A stretch of DNA of 8,298 nt from Planctomycetota bacterium (GCA_030604585.1 JAUVVP010000060.1:1-8298), one strand, 5' to 3'. Shown: positions 1 to 7,174, counted from the stretch's first letter. The notes: generated from the sequence alone by a model not told the origin. Made by a program: numbers and translations.

Positions 1-798
1 AAAGAGGGCATCCCCGTCGTGATCGGACGCCAGCCATACGCCGGCGCCCTGGAGACGCTGCGTCGGATGGCGGACGAGCGCGACTGCCCCCGCTGGGAGG
101 TCGGCCGGGAACTCGTAATAGCCGATGCGCGCCCGACAGGGGCCCCGGTCGCTGGAACGGACGCCGAGCCGGGGTGGCGGTTCTCTCTGAAGACGCCGAC
201 GCGCGACTACGGGGGCCTCTTCACTTCCCTGCTCGGCGCCCACCAGCTCGACAACCTGGCGGCGGCCATCGGCGCGCTCGAGCTGATGGGCGGCCGGGAG
301 GCCCTGGCAATTGACGCCGGCCGGATGGCGGGGGCCATCGCCGAGTTCAGGATGCCGGCCCGCGTCGAACTGCTCCAGCCGAGGCCGGCCCTCGTGCTCG
401 ACGTGGCCCACACGGGGGAGTCGGTCCGGGCGTTGCTGGATGCCCTGGAGGTGCATTTCCCGGGCAGGCCGCTGCGCGTGGTGTTCGGCTGTTCCGCCGG
501 CAAGGACCTGGCGGGAATGCTCCGGCTGCTGCTGAGCAAGTGCATCTCCTTCACGGCCACGCAGGCGAGCGTGCCGCGCGCCCTGCCCGTGAACAAAGTC
601 GCCGAGGCCGCCCGGCGCGCAGCGGCCGCCGTGGCCCCGAAGGTGGCCATTAGAACGGTCGGCGACCCCTGGGAGGCGCTCCGGCGCGCGTTGTCCGAGG
701 CCGAACCGGGGGACGTGGTCTGCGTGACGGGCTCGTTCTACGTGGCGGGCGAGGTGCGCGACGGGTGGCTGCGGGACCATCCCGCGGCGGCCGATTAG
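1..798 (+). CDS. folC: Folylpolyglutamate/dihydrofolate synthase, C-terminal part (5' end outside window)
   Basis: FolC is a cytoplasmic Mur-ligase-type enzyme. It uses ATP to join glutamate to folates and, in many bacteria, to dihydropteroate. The frame is open from base 1 (it begins KEGIPVV) to the TAG at 796-798, giving 265 residues of a family usually about 430 long, so the N-terminal nucleotide-binding part lies upstream. Visible family landmarks, counted from the first codon, are GAHQLDN at 79-85 (end of the central ATPase domain), ARVELL at 120-125 (cognate of the PGRlE motif), LDVAHT at about 133-138 (cognate of DGAHNP or DVAHNP), GKDLAGML at about 167-174 (cognate of the DKD..ml segment), and VTGSFYVAGEVR at 242-253 near the C-terminus. 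The usual Asn after AH is Thr here. The stop overlaps the stop of the opposite-strand gene by 4 bases. The GTG at 19-21 is an internal Val codon, not a start. The family call is firm; dual versus single activity cannot be decided from this part. Confidence 0.9.
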   Translation, partial: KEGIPVVIGRQPYAGALETLRRMADERDCPRWEVGRELVIADARPTGAPVAGTDAEPGWRFSLKTPTRDYGGLFTSLLGAHQLDNLAAAIGALELMGGREALAIDAGRMAGAIAEFRMPARVELLQPRPALVLDVAHTGESVRALLDALEVHFPGRPLRVVFGCSAGKDLAGMLRLLLSKCISFTATQASVPRALPVNKVAEAARRAAAAVAPKVAIRTVGDPWEALRRALSEAEPGDVVCVTGSFYVAGEVRDGWLRDHPAAAD

Positions 799-2783
799 TC
801 CGGCGAGGCCACGGGCGGGCGGAGCTGCTCGAGCTTCTGAGCGGCCTCGGCGGCCAGCTTCTCATCGCCCTGGGCAGTGGTCACCTCGTACAGGGCCAGC
901 CAGGGCAGGTAGTGGCCTTCTTGCAGGTCACGGGCCTTCTTGGCATTACCGCGCGCCGTCAAGAGCGCCACGCCCCGCGCGTCCGGGGCTTTCTCGGCCA
1001 TGCGGACCAGGCAGCGGGCGTGGAACGCCAGGGCCGTCCAGCAGTCCGGGTCGCGGTCGATCACCGCGCCCACCTCCATGCGTATCCACGCCGGCCGCTC
1101 GCGCTCCAACGACTGCTCGAAAACGACGGGATTGGAAAGGGCGAACTCGGGCAGGTCTGCCTCACGGAGCTTGAAGAGGTCGTCCCGCAGCCCGATGACG
1201 GCCACGTCGTCCCAGTAGACGCAGCGCCAGCGGCCACCGGCGAACAGATGCGAAGCGTCCTTCTTGCGGTAGCGCACCAGGAACATCTCGACGCCACGGT
1301 CATCCAGGACCTGCTCCCAGCCCTCGCCTCCCTGCTCGACCTGAAGGGCCTGCCCGATGATCTCGTCCCCGTAGACCAGGCAGCGGCCGTCAATGAAGAC
1401 CTGCATCTCCGGCCAGAGCCGCCAGATCAGATAGCCGCCCCATTCGTAGGAATTGTAGAGCCGGTAGTTCAGCCCCTTCGCCTCGATGTAATCGCACGCC
1501 TTGACCGGGAACCTGTCCCGTGCCAGGCCCGTTCGCGGCAGGCCGCCCCTGGCGAAAGGCAGCGCGCCGACCACCAGGGCCAGCAGGATTGCCACGTAGG
1601 CGTATCGTTTCCGCTCCCCCCCTTCGGCCTCGCCGGGTGCCTGCGGAAAGCACCGCCGCGACACGGCCAGGTGCCAGCCGAACACCGACGGAACCAGCAG
1701 CAGGAACCAGGCCATGTGCCGGACGGCTTGCACGGCAAGGAACGCGAACCCGCACATCAGCAGCAGGTCGGTGACCACCGGCCCTATCTCGTCGCCAAGC
1801 CGGCCGGCCTTCCGGCTGAAGTACACCGAGCGCACCAGGATGATGCCGCCCAGGGCGAGCAGGCCCCAGAACACAGCGAAAGCCATGCCGAACGGCATCG
1901 GCTGCCACTCCTGCACCTGCTTGACCAGCTTGACGCCCTCCAGAAGCCGGAAAGGATACAGCAGCGTGCCCGGCCCGTACGGGGTGAGAAGGGAGGCCGG
2001 CAGGCACAGAACGCCCGCCAGGAACATGGCCCTGAACCTGGCGCCGTCCGGCTCTCTCAGCAGCGCGCCGCCGTAAGGACGCCCGCCCCTGCGTACCCAG
2101 AGCGAGACCATCTCGCCCACGCCGAAGGCGCCGATCAGCAGAATGCCGCTGATGAAGCCTGCGTGCAGGTTGGCCCACAGGACGGTCAGCAGCGGGAGCA
2201 AGATGAGCCGCCCTCCGGCTCCCCACAGGAAGCAGCTCTCGGCCGCCAGGCGTTTGAATCGCCGGCGGCACTCGCGGGCCTGCTCCAGGGCGCGCTCAAG
2301 CGGCGAGGCAGCGCAGGACTGAAGGATCAGCGCGAAGGCGATGAACAGGACGAAGGAGAACAGGTAAGGCCGGGCCAGGGCGCGCAGTTTCAGTTGCAGG
2401 CACGCCGCCAGCACGAGGACGGAGGCCAGACCGGCCCCCACGCCGCGCTTCCTGGCCGCCACCCAGCCGACCATCAGGCTGCCGGCGATCAGCACGGCGC
2501 GCAGGCCGATCAGGCCCGTCGTGCCGCCCGCCCGCCACACGCCCGTAAGCGCCAGCCCGGACAGCCACGAATGGTAGGTCCACGGCCGCCCCGCCGCCGT
2601 AAAGGAAAACGGATCGGTCCTGGGCACGGCGCCGGAGGAGAGGATCAGACCCCCCGCCTTCAGGTGCCACCACAGGTCGTAGGCGAACAGTGGACCCAGA
2701 AAGGCGAGCAACGCCGCCGCCAGCGTGATGCAGAACAGGAACCGCCTGTCCTCAAGGACCCTACCTGCGTGCAGTTGAAGCAT
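795..2783 (-). CDS. Polytopic membrane protein of unknown function with C-terminal soluble domain (662 aa)
   Basis: No named gene was recognised. The protein has about nine to eleven hydrophobic segments (near residues 13-35, 90-110, 117-134, 140-155, 194-225, 252-268, 300-318, 335-365 and 393-411). These are followed by a soluble region of about 250 residues whose last 100 are helical and repeat-like. Motifs include DLWWHLKAG (36-44), PRTDPFSF (54-61), ARPYLFSF (137-144), WANLHAGF (203-210), NSYEWGGYLIW (444-454) and VFIDGR (462-467). This set is familiar from hypothetical membrane proteins of Planctomycetota and Acidobacteria whose layout resembles GT-C or PMT-type lipid-linked sugar transferases. 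The acidic residue in the first loop (Asp36) would suit that, but activity is inference. The ATG at 2781-2783 is the only sensible start: an in-frame TGA lies nine codons upstream and the next possible start is inside the first membrane segment. A GAGAGAG/GAGG purine run precedes it. The start lies inside the 3' end of comEC (23-base overlap), suggesting translational coupling. The TAA stop overlaps the folC stop. Confidence 0.85.
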   Translation of the reverse strand: MLQLHAGRVLEDRRFLFCITLAAALLAFLGPLFAYDLWWHLKAGGLILSSGAVPRTDPFSFTAAGRPWTYHSWLSGLALTGVWRAGGTTGLIGLRAVLIAGSLMVGWVAARKRGVGAGLASVLVLAACLQLKLRALARPYLFSFVLFIAFALILQSCAASPLERALEQARECRRRFKRLAAESCFLWGAGGRLILLPLLTVLWANLHAGFISGILLIGAFGVGEMVSLWVRRGGRPYGGALLREPDGARFRAMFLAGVLCLPASLLTPYGPGTLLYPFRLLEGVKLVKQVQEWQPMPFGMAFAVFWGLLALGGIILVRSVYFSRKAGRLGDEIGPVVTDLLLMCGFAFLAVQAVRHMAWFLLLVPSVFGWHLAVSRRCFPQAPGEAEGGERKRYAYVAILLALVVGALPFARGGLPRTGLARDRFPVKACDYIEAKGLNYRLYNSYEWGGYLIWRLWPEMQVFIDGRCLVYGDEIIGQALQVEQGGEGWEQVLDDRGVEMFLVRYRKKDASHLFAGGRWRCVYWDDVAVIGLRDDLFKLREADLPEFALSNPVVFEQSLERERPAWIRMEVGAVIDRDPDCWTALAFHARCLVRMAEKAPDARGVALLTARGNAKKARDLQEGHYLPWLALYEVTTAQGDEKLAAEAAQKLEQLRPPVASPD

Positions 2784-5352
2784 CCTCGCTCTCTCTAGCC
2801 GTAAGGGTCACGCGGAGGTCGTCGGACGTGCCCGACGGGTAGAACTCCATCGTGCGGCCCGAGGCATGGCCGGCCACTGTGGCCTTGCCCTGGCGCAAGG
2901 TGATGATGATAGCGCCTTCCCTCTCAGTAATCCAGAGTGGCACGCCCCGTTCTCGGAGCACCTCACGCGTCCGCGGGTGGCAGTCCTCCTCGCGCCCGCT
3001 GACGAGGGCCACGGCGGGACGCACGTGCCCGACGAACTCGTCCAGGCCGGCATGGTAACGGCCGTGATGCGGCATCACGAGCACGTCGGCCATCAGCCTG
3101 TCGCCGTAGTCTCGCGAGAGCCGCCGGATGGCCCTGCTCTGTGCATCGCCCGGCAGCAGAAAGCTCAGCCCCTCGTAGGAGCCGAGCAGCACCAGGGAGC
3201 GATCGTTCTCGGACACGGCCGGGTCCGCGGCGAACCGACTGTTCGGGTGCAGGACGACGCACCGCAGACCTCCCCCGATCAGCTCCGCCCCTTCGCTCAG
3301 GTGCCGCAGCGGCGGGCCGTGCCGGCGCAGCGTTCGGCGCACCAGGCGCTGGAACGGCCGCAGCCGTCCGGTGGCGGGAGCGATAATCCGATCGATCTCG
3401 AACCGCCGGCTCAGGAAGGGCAGGAAGTTGCAGTGGTCCGTGTTGAGGTGCGAGGCAACGGCGACATTGACGTGGCCGACGCGCTCGTGCCACAGCAGCT
3501 CGGCGACCGCCGCCTCAGCCCCCTGGCGGAACGAGCCCGCGTCGAAGAGGAGCGTCTGGCCCTCGGGCACCTGAAGGAGCGCCGCCTGCCCGGCGCCCAC
3601 GTCGGCCACGGTCAGCCTGAACGGACGGTCAAGCCGCGCCGCCACGTCGTTGACCAGGAAGCTGGCGCCCAGCACGAGGGCGGCGGCCACGGCAACTTTG
3701 CGGCCCGCGTGCAGCCGCCCGCGCAGCACCCAGGCGCCCAGTGCAATGCAGAACAGCCCGATCCACCACGCCGGCGGCGAGGGTATGTAGACGCCAACGC
3801 CCGGCAGCCAGGCCGAGATCTGCAAGAGCGTTTCGATGTTCTCACTCAGCAGCAGGGCCACCCAGGCGACGGCGCCCGTCCCCAGGCCCCCCACAAGAAC
3901 AGTGATGACCAGCACGAAACACGCCAGCAGAAGCAGCAGGACCAGCGGCCAGACCAGCACGTTCAGCAGGGGCGCAAAGAAACAGAGCGAGTTGAAGTAA
4001 TAGGCTCGGATGGGCGCCGTTGCTACCCAGACGCTGCACGTCAGCACGAGCATGCTGCGCGTCCATTCCCACAGGTCGCCCCGGACGGTCCGCTCCTCGG
4101 GCCGGCGCAGGCGCGCGACGAAATCCTGCCAGGGCCACAGTATGCCGAGCAGTTGAGGGTAGATGCAGGCCATCGCCCAGACCGCCACGAACGTGAGCTG
4201 AAAGCCCGGCGCGAAGAGCTGCTGCGGCGAGATGAGCAGGATGATCAGCGCGGCGCCCGCCAGGGCGGACGGCGCGTCCCGCTGGCGTTCCAGGACCGGG
4301 GCTGCCAGCAGAAACGTGAACATCCAGCCCGCCCGCATCGCCGAGACGTGCATGCCCGTGAACAACACGTAGAGCCAGATCAGGGCGATCGTCAGCACTG
4401 CCCGCAGGCGCACCGGCAGCCCCAACAGGGCGAAGCCGTATCCGACGAACAGGCAGAACAGCCCGACGTGGAGCCCGCTGATGGCCAGGAAATGAAGCGT
4501 GCCGGACTCCTTCAGCAGGGCGTCCTGCTGCGGCGTGAGCGCGCTGCGCCGGCCGAACAGAAGCGCACGCACCAGGGCGAACCGTGAGCCGCCGGCGCCG
4601 TCCAGGTGGCGTTCCAGCCGGTCCTGCACTAACGAGCGCAGCCGGCCCACGGCGGCGGCGACAGAGCTGTGCCACCGCGAACGGCTCAGGACGCGGAACG
4701 CGGAAGGAGACTCGACCGAGGCGGCGGCATAGCTGCCCATCCGCTCGTAGACGAGGGCCATGTCCCGCTGGCCGGGGTTGGTGGGGGCGCGGTTCTTCCA
4801 CGGCCGGGCCAGGAACTCCACCCTGTCCCCCACGTTCAGGCGCGGCCGTCCGCCGTTCACGAAGACGGCCATGCCGCCGGCCGTTGCGCGCCAGGTCTCC
4901 CGGTCGGCCGAGAGGGCCTCCACCTCCACCCGCACGAGCCAGTACTCTTCAGGTGGCATGTCCTCGGGGCTGAAGGCGCGCCACCGATAGTGTCGTTCCG
5001 GCTCGCGCGTCACTTCGGCGCGCAGGTAGGAGAGGTGCTGCCCGTCGAGAGAAAGGTTCCTCAGATGCCCGGCCGGCTTGTGGCGGAACCGGGCGGCGTG
5101 GTAGAACCCCCCGAGGGGCACCAGCAGCAGGACCGCCAGGACCCAGTTCCCCCACGGCGCCAAACCCCGCCTGGCGGCCCAGACGGCCGGCAGCAGCACT
5201 GCCAGCACGAGGACGGCCCAGGCCCAGAGCACCGGACACAGCGCGCCGTCCAGCGCGATACCCAACGCGAAGCCTCCCAACACCGGCACCAACGGCCGAT
5301 GCCGCGGCGGCTGCGTTGGTTTCATCTCACTGCTGGACCCCCTCTGCGCCAC
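2761..5352 (-). CDS. comEC: ComEC/Rec2 family DNA internalization channel
   Basis: ComEC is the inner-membrane channel that carries single-stranded DNA into the cell during natural transformation. At 863 residues the protein is full length with the expected three parts. An N-terminal membrane pair (about 20-85) is followed by an OB-like DUF4131 region (about 100-215). The Competence domain has LFGRRSALT (265-273), SGTLHFLAISGLHVGL (283-298) and many membrane helices to about 570. A C-terminal metallo-beta-lactamase-like domain starts at about 578, with VADVGAGQAALL (582-593), LLFDAG (601-606), SHLNTDH (634-640), LLPGDA (732-737) and MPHHG (760-764). The residues of HxxxDH, GD and HHG are kept, but the usual GG after DH is CN, and the Ser after HHG is Arg. 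This pattern is recalled from planctomycete homologues. The GTG start at 5350-5352 is preferred because GAGGTG sits 7 bases upstream; the ATG at 5323-5325 (residue 10) is the alternative. Whether the cell is naturally transformable cannot be judged from one gene. Confidence 0.93.
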   Translation of the reverse strand: MAQRGSSSEMKPTQPPRHRPLVPVLGGFALGIALDGALCPVLWAWAVLVLAVLLPAVWAARRGLAPWGNWVLAVLLLVPLGGFYHAARFRHKPAGHLRNLSLDGQHLSYLRAEVTREPERHYRWRAFSPEDMPPEEYWLVRVEVEALSADRETWRATAGGMAVFVNGGRPRLNVGDRVEFLARPWKNRAPTNPGQRDMALVYERMGSYAAASVESPSAFRVLSRSRWHSSVAAAVGRLRSLVQDRLERHLDGAGGSRFALVRALLFGRRSALTPQQDALLKESGTLHFLAISGLHVGLFCLFVGYGFALLGLPVRLRAVLTIALIWLYVLFTGMHVSAMRAGWMFTFLLAAPVLERQRDAPSALAGAALIILLISPQQLFAPGFQLTFVAVWAMACIYPQLLGILWPWQDFVARLRRPEERTVRGDLWEWTRSMLVLTCSVWVATAPIRAYYFNSLCFFAPLLNVLVWPLVLLLLLACFVLVITVLVGGLGTGAVAWVALLLSENIETLLQISAWLPGVGVYIPSPPAWWIGLFCIALGAWVLRGRLHAGRKVAVAAALVLGASFLVNDVAARLDRPFRLTVADVGAGQAALLQVPEGQTLLFDAGSFRQGAEAAVAELLWHERVGHVNVAVASHLNTDHCNFLPFLSRRFEIDRIIAPATGRLRPFQRLVRRTLRRHGPPLRHLSEGAELIGGGLRCVVLHPNSRFAADPAVSENDRSLVLLGSYEGLSFLLPGDAQSRAIRRLSRDYGDRLMADVLVMPHHGRYHAGLDEFVGHVRPAVALVSGREEDCHPRTREVLRERGVPLWITEREGAIIITLRQGKATVAGHASGRTMEFYPSGTSDDLRVTLTARESEDASTARR

Positions 5353-5359
5353 AAGCTCG

Positions 5360-5365
5360 CACCTC
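5360..5365 (-). promoter_or_regulatory. Ribosome binding site deciding the comEC GTG start
   Basis: On the minus strand this reads GAGGTG and ends 7 bases before the GTG at 5352-5350, an ideal distance. The in-frame ATG nine codons later has only AGGGGG about 12 bases upstream. The site therefore favours the GTG start. Confidence 0.55.
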
Positions 5366-5384
5366 GCAGGTCGCCGACCCTCGG

Positions 5385-5413
5385 TTGCAACGCCCGCACC
5401 GGGGGCCTACCAT
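5385..5413 (+). promoter_or_regulatory. Possible sigma-70 type promoter for the GT4 gene
   Basis: TTGCAA at 5385-5390 and TACCAT at 5408-5413 are separated by 17 bases, each matching four of six consensus positions. The predicted leader to the ATG at 5480 is about 60 bases and carries a short GCCCG/CGGGC hairpin (5451-5465) just before the GGAGGT ribosome binding site. The call is weak and based on pattern only. Confidence 0.25.
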
Positions 5414-5438
5414 AAGCGCGCAAGCCGGTCCATTGCAA
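5409..5438 (-). promoter_or_regulatory. Possible sigma-70 type promoter for comEC and the membrane protein
   Basis: Read on the minus strand, TTGCAA (5438-5433) is followed after 18 bases by TATGGT (5414-5409). Each hexamer matches four of six consensus positions. Transcription would begin about 50 bases before the comEC GTG. The call rests only on consensus likeness in a GC-rich genome and is weak. The -10 overlaps that of the proposed opposite promoter. Confidence 0.22.
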
Positions 5439-5479
5439 TGTGATACGGCCGCCCGGCAGGCGGGCCGCGCGGAGGTCAG

Positions 5480-6676
5480 ATGCCGGCCAACGACGACACC
5501 CTCAAGGTTGGCTACGTTCTGGAGCGGTTCCCCTGCGCCAGCGAGACCTTCATCGCCAATGAGGTCCGAGGCGTGACGGAGTGCGGCGCGAGCGTCACTG
5601 TCTTCGCCCTTACGGCAGGCGCGGGCGGGCCCGACGTCCGCGCGGACGTGGTCTACGCCCGTCCCGAAGGGAACGGCGTGGAAGGCGGCTGGCTTGCGGG
5701 GGCCATGGGGGTTCTGAGCGATCCGTTCCGCCTGGGAGGGAACTCGCCGCGTCAACTGATTGCGGCGCTGCGCCACGGCGGCGCGGTGCGCAGGTTCGCC
5801 GCCGAGGTCGAACGCAGGGGCATCCGTCATCTGCACGCCCACTTTGCGTCGCTGCCCACGACGCTGGCGCTGATGGTCGCTCGGCTGGCGCCCGTCACCG
5901 TCAGTTTCTCCGCCCATGCGTGGGACATCTACGTTGGAGACGGCAAGCTGCCGCAGAAACTGAGCCGCGCGCGCCTCTGCATCACATGCACGGAGGCGAA
6001 CGCGGAGCGGCTTCGGGCCCTGGCGCGCGAGGGCGACCGGGACAAGATCGTCCGCATCTACCACGGGACGGACCTGGAGAGGTTCTCGCATCGGCCGCGG
6101 CCGGACGTTGCGTCCCCGCCGCGCATCGTCGCCGTGGGGCGGATGGTGCCCAAGAAGGGCTTCGAGACCCTCCTGCACGCGTGTGCGGCGCTCAAGGAGC
6201 GGCGGGACTTCCGCTGTGAACTCTTCGGCGAAGGCCCGCTGGCCGACCGGCTCAAGGCGCTGGCCCGCCAGTTGGGACTGGAAGGCGCCGTCACCTTCCC
6301 GGGATGGGTGCCTTACGGGTCCATGGCGGACGTCTACCATCGTGCGGACCTCGTCGCCGTGCCTTCCGTGCAGGCCCCGGACGGGGATCGGGACGGGCTG
6401 CCGAACGTGGTGGTGGAGGCGATGGCGGCCGGCACGCCGGTGGTGGGCAGCGACTTCTCCGGGATTCCGGAGGCCGTGAAGCACGAAGGGACCGGCCTGC
6501 TCTGCCCGCCCGGCGACGCCCGCGCACTGGCCGATGCCATCGAGCGCATGCTGACCGACGCGCCCCTCAGAGAGCACGTCGTGGAGCAGGGCCGCCGACT
6601 GGTCGAGCGGAACTTCGACTGCGCCGCGAATGCCCGCAACGTATACGAGGCGCTGCGCCGCGCAGCCGGAGAATAG
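5480..6676 (+). CDS. GT4 family glycosyltransferase (GT-B fold)
   Basis: This 398-residue protein has the length and two-domain layout of retaining GT4 enzymes, which move a sugar from a nucleotide-sugar donor to a lipid-linked or polysaccharide acceptor at the cytoplasmic face of the membrane. The N-terminal acceptor domain holds YVLERFPCASETFI (12-25), HAHFA (119-123) and FSAHAWDIY (143-151), typical of the WcaL/exopolysaccharide branch. The C-terminal donor domain holds VGRMVPKKGFE (219-229), GEGP (250-253) and the nucleotide-sugar motif DRDGLPNVVVEAMAAGTPVV (303-322). In that motif the first Glu of the E-x7-E pair is Asp305 and the second, Glu313, is kept; GDRDG at this place is common in this branch. 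No membrane segment is evident. The ATG is supported by GGAGGT at 5471-5476. It is transcribed away from comEC, and 498 bases separate it from the next gene, so it is probably monocistronic. Donor and acceptor cannot be named from sequence. Confidence 0.9.
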   Translation: MPANDDTLKVGYVLERFPCASETFIANEVRGVTECGASVTVFALTAGAGGPDVRADVVYARPEGNGVEGGWLAGAMGVLSDPFRLGGNSPRQLIAALRHGGAVRRFAAEVERRGIRHLHAHFASLPTTLALMVARLAPVTVSFSAHAWDIYVGDGKLPQKLSRARLCITCTEANAERLRALAREGDRDKIVRIYHGTDLERFSHRPRPDVASPPRIVAVGRMVPKKGFETLLHACAALKERRDFRCELFGEGPLADRLKALARQLGLEGAVTFPGWVPYGSMADVYHRADLVAVPSVQAPDGDRDGLPNVVVEAMAAGTPVVGSDFSGIPEAVKHEGTGLLCPPGDARALADAIERMLTDAPLREHVVEQGRRLVERNFDCAANARNVYEALRRAAGE

Positions 6677-6701
6677 GGACAGGACGCCCTGCTGCAGCGG
6701 C

Positions 6702-6732
6702 GGAGAAGCCCCTGAACGCCCGGCCCTTCTCC
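6702..6732. repeat. Inverted repeat GGAGAAG/CTTCTCC downstream of the GT4 gene
   Basis: A perfect 7-base stem (6702-6708 with 6726-6732) encloses a 17-base loop and begins 26 bases after the GT4 stop codon. Its position suits a transcript end or 3' stabilising hairpin. There is no following T-run and the loop is long, so this is only suggestive. Confidence 0.35.
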
Positions 6733-6826
6733 ACAGGCCAAAGCCGGGTCTGATGCGGGTCCCATGGTCCCTGCAAGATTAAACTTCTACGCGTTCACTG
6801 CGGTCGCCGGGCCGTCTCGGCTCGGA

Positions 6827-6845
6827 GTCCGGCGAGACGCCGGAC
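6827..6845. repeat. Strong GC hairpin, 8-base stem with AGA loop
   Basis: GTCCGGCG (6827-6834) and CGCCGGAC (6838-6845) pair perfectly around a 3-base loop. The short core GGCGAGACGCC followed by CTACC looks like the palindromic repeats scattered between genes in many GC-rich bacterial genomes. Alternatively it could slow or end transcription from the GT4 gene, though no T-run follows. One copy is visible here, so repeat status is unproven. Confidence 0.5.
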
Positions 6846-7014
6846 CTACCCAGAGGGGGGCATTTGCCGGCCGACTCCAGGACCGGACATTACCCCTACG
6901 GGGCCCACTTGGATCGCGACTGCGTGTCCGGGGAAATGGCCACCGCGTGTTGAGGAACGTAAACACGGCGGGCCGTCATCGGCTCTGCGCCGCATGCGAA
7001 AGCGCACGAACGGG

Positions 7015-7062
7015 GATGACCTGCGCGTCATAAGCCATTCTATGCGAATGGCTTGTGTCATC
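7015..7062. repeat. Nested inverted repeats, possible structured RNA leader or operator
   Basis: AAGCCATT (7032-7039) and AATGGCTT (7047-7054) form a perfect 8-base stem with a 7-base loop, extendable to 11 pairs with one G-T wobble (7029-7057). The stem is flanked by GATGAC (7015-7020) and GTCATC (7057-7062), which are also complementary. A competing pairing joins ATGAC (7016-7020) to GTCAT (7027-7031). The stem's lower GC content makes chance pairing less likely than elsewhere in this stretch. It lies 113 bases before the secreted-protein start. Confidence 0.45.
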
Positions 7063-7117
7063 ATGTGCATCTGCCGCACGGTCCGCGCGGCGCTCAGGCA
7101 CAGCCTTTGCGGAGCCC

Positions 7118-7133
7118 CACAGGACTTCCTGTG
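7118..7133. promoter_or_regulatory. 16-base dyad CACAGGACTTCCTGTG, candidate operator
   Basis: This is a perfect 7-base inverted repeat with a 2-base centre, ending 41 bases before the ATG at 7175. The near-absent loop suits a dimeric protein binding site on DNA better than an RNA hairpin. No regulator is encoded in the window and no second copy was seen. Confidence 0.4.
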
Positions 7134-7174
7134 AACCGATGGGCAAGGGAACCTTGACGCGAGAGGGGGGAAGG

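Larger units (their letters stand above)
6677..7174. other. Non-coding stretch with several inverted repeats
   Basis: There is no credible gene in these 498 bases. The short open frames lack family resemblance and ribosome binding sites, and have arginine/proline-rich shadow composition. The stretch contains a run of inverted repeats, listed separately where convincing. Weaker ones are GCCG/CGGC around TCAT (6972-6983), TGCGC/GCGCA (6986-7006) and CAAGG/CCTTG (7144-7156). A lower-GC patch occurs near 6776-6792. No hairpin is followed by a T-run, so no classic terminator for the upstream GT4 gene is visible. No convincing -35/-10 pair for the downstream gene was found. Confidence 0.7.

Noticed and set aside
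765..2798. 677-codon open frame on the plus strand opposite the membrane-protein gene
   Set aside because: It is rich in Gln, His, Pro, Arg and Gly without domain motifs. The minus-strand frame has membrane helices and family motifs. Long antisense frames are expected in GC-rich coding DNA.
2866..4587. 573-codon open frame on the plus strand opposite comEC
   Set aside because: It is low-complexity Gln/Arg/Pro/His-rich antisense of a gene with clear ComEC motifs.
5327..6577. 416-codon minus-strand frame opposite the GT4 gene
   Set aside because: It has no recognisable motifs, and the plus-strand frame carries the whole GT4 signature.
6893..6903. CCCC-TAC-GGGG mini hairpin as a terminator
   Set aside because: Only four base pairs, no T-run, and easily expected by chance at this GC content.
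6764..7033. 89-codon plus frame, and a minus frame at 6846-7187, in the intergenic stretch
   Set aside because: They have arginine/proline/glycine-rich composition, no ribosome binding site and no family likeness, and they cross several inverted repeats.
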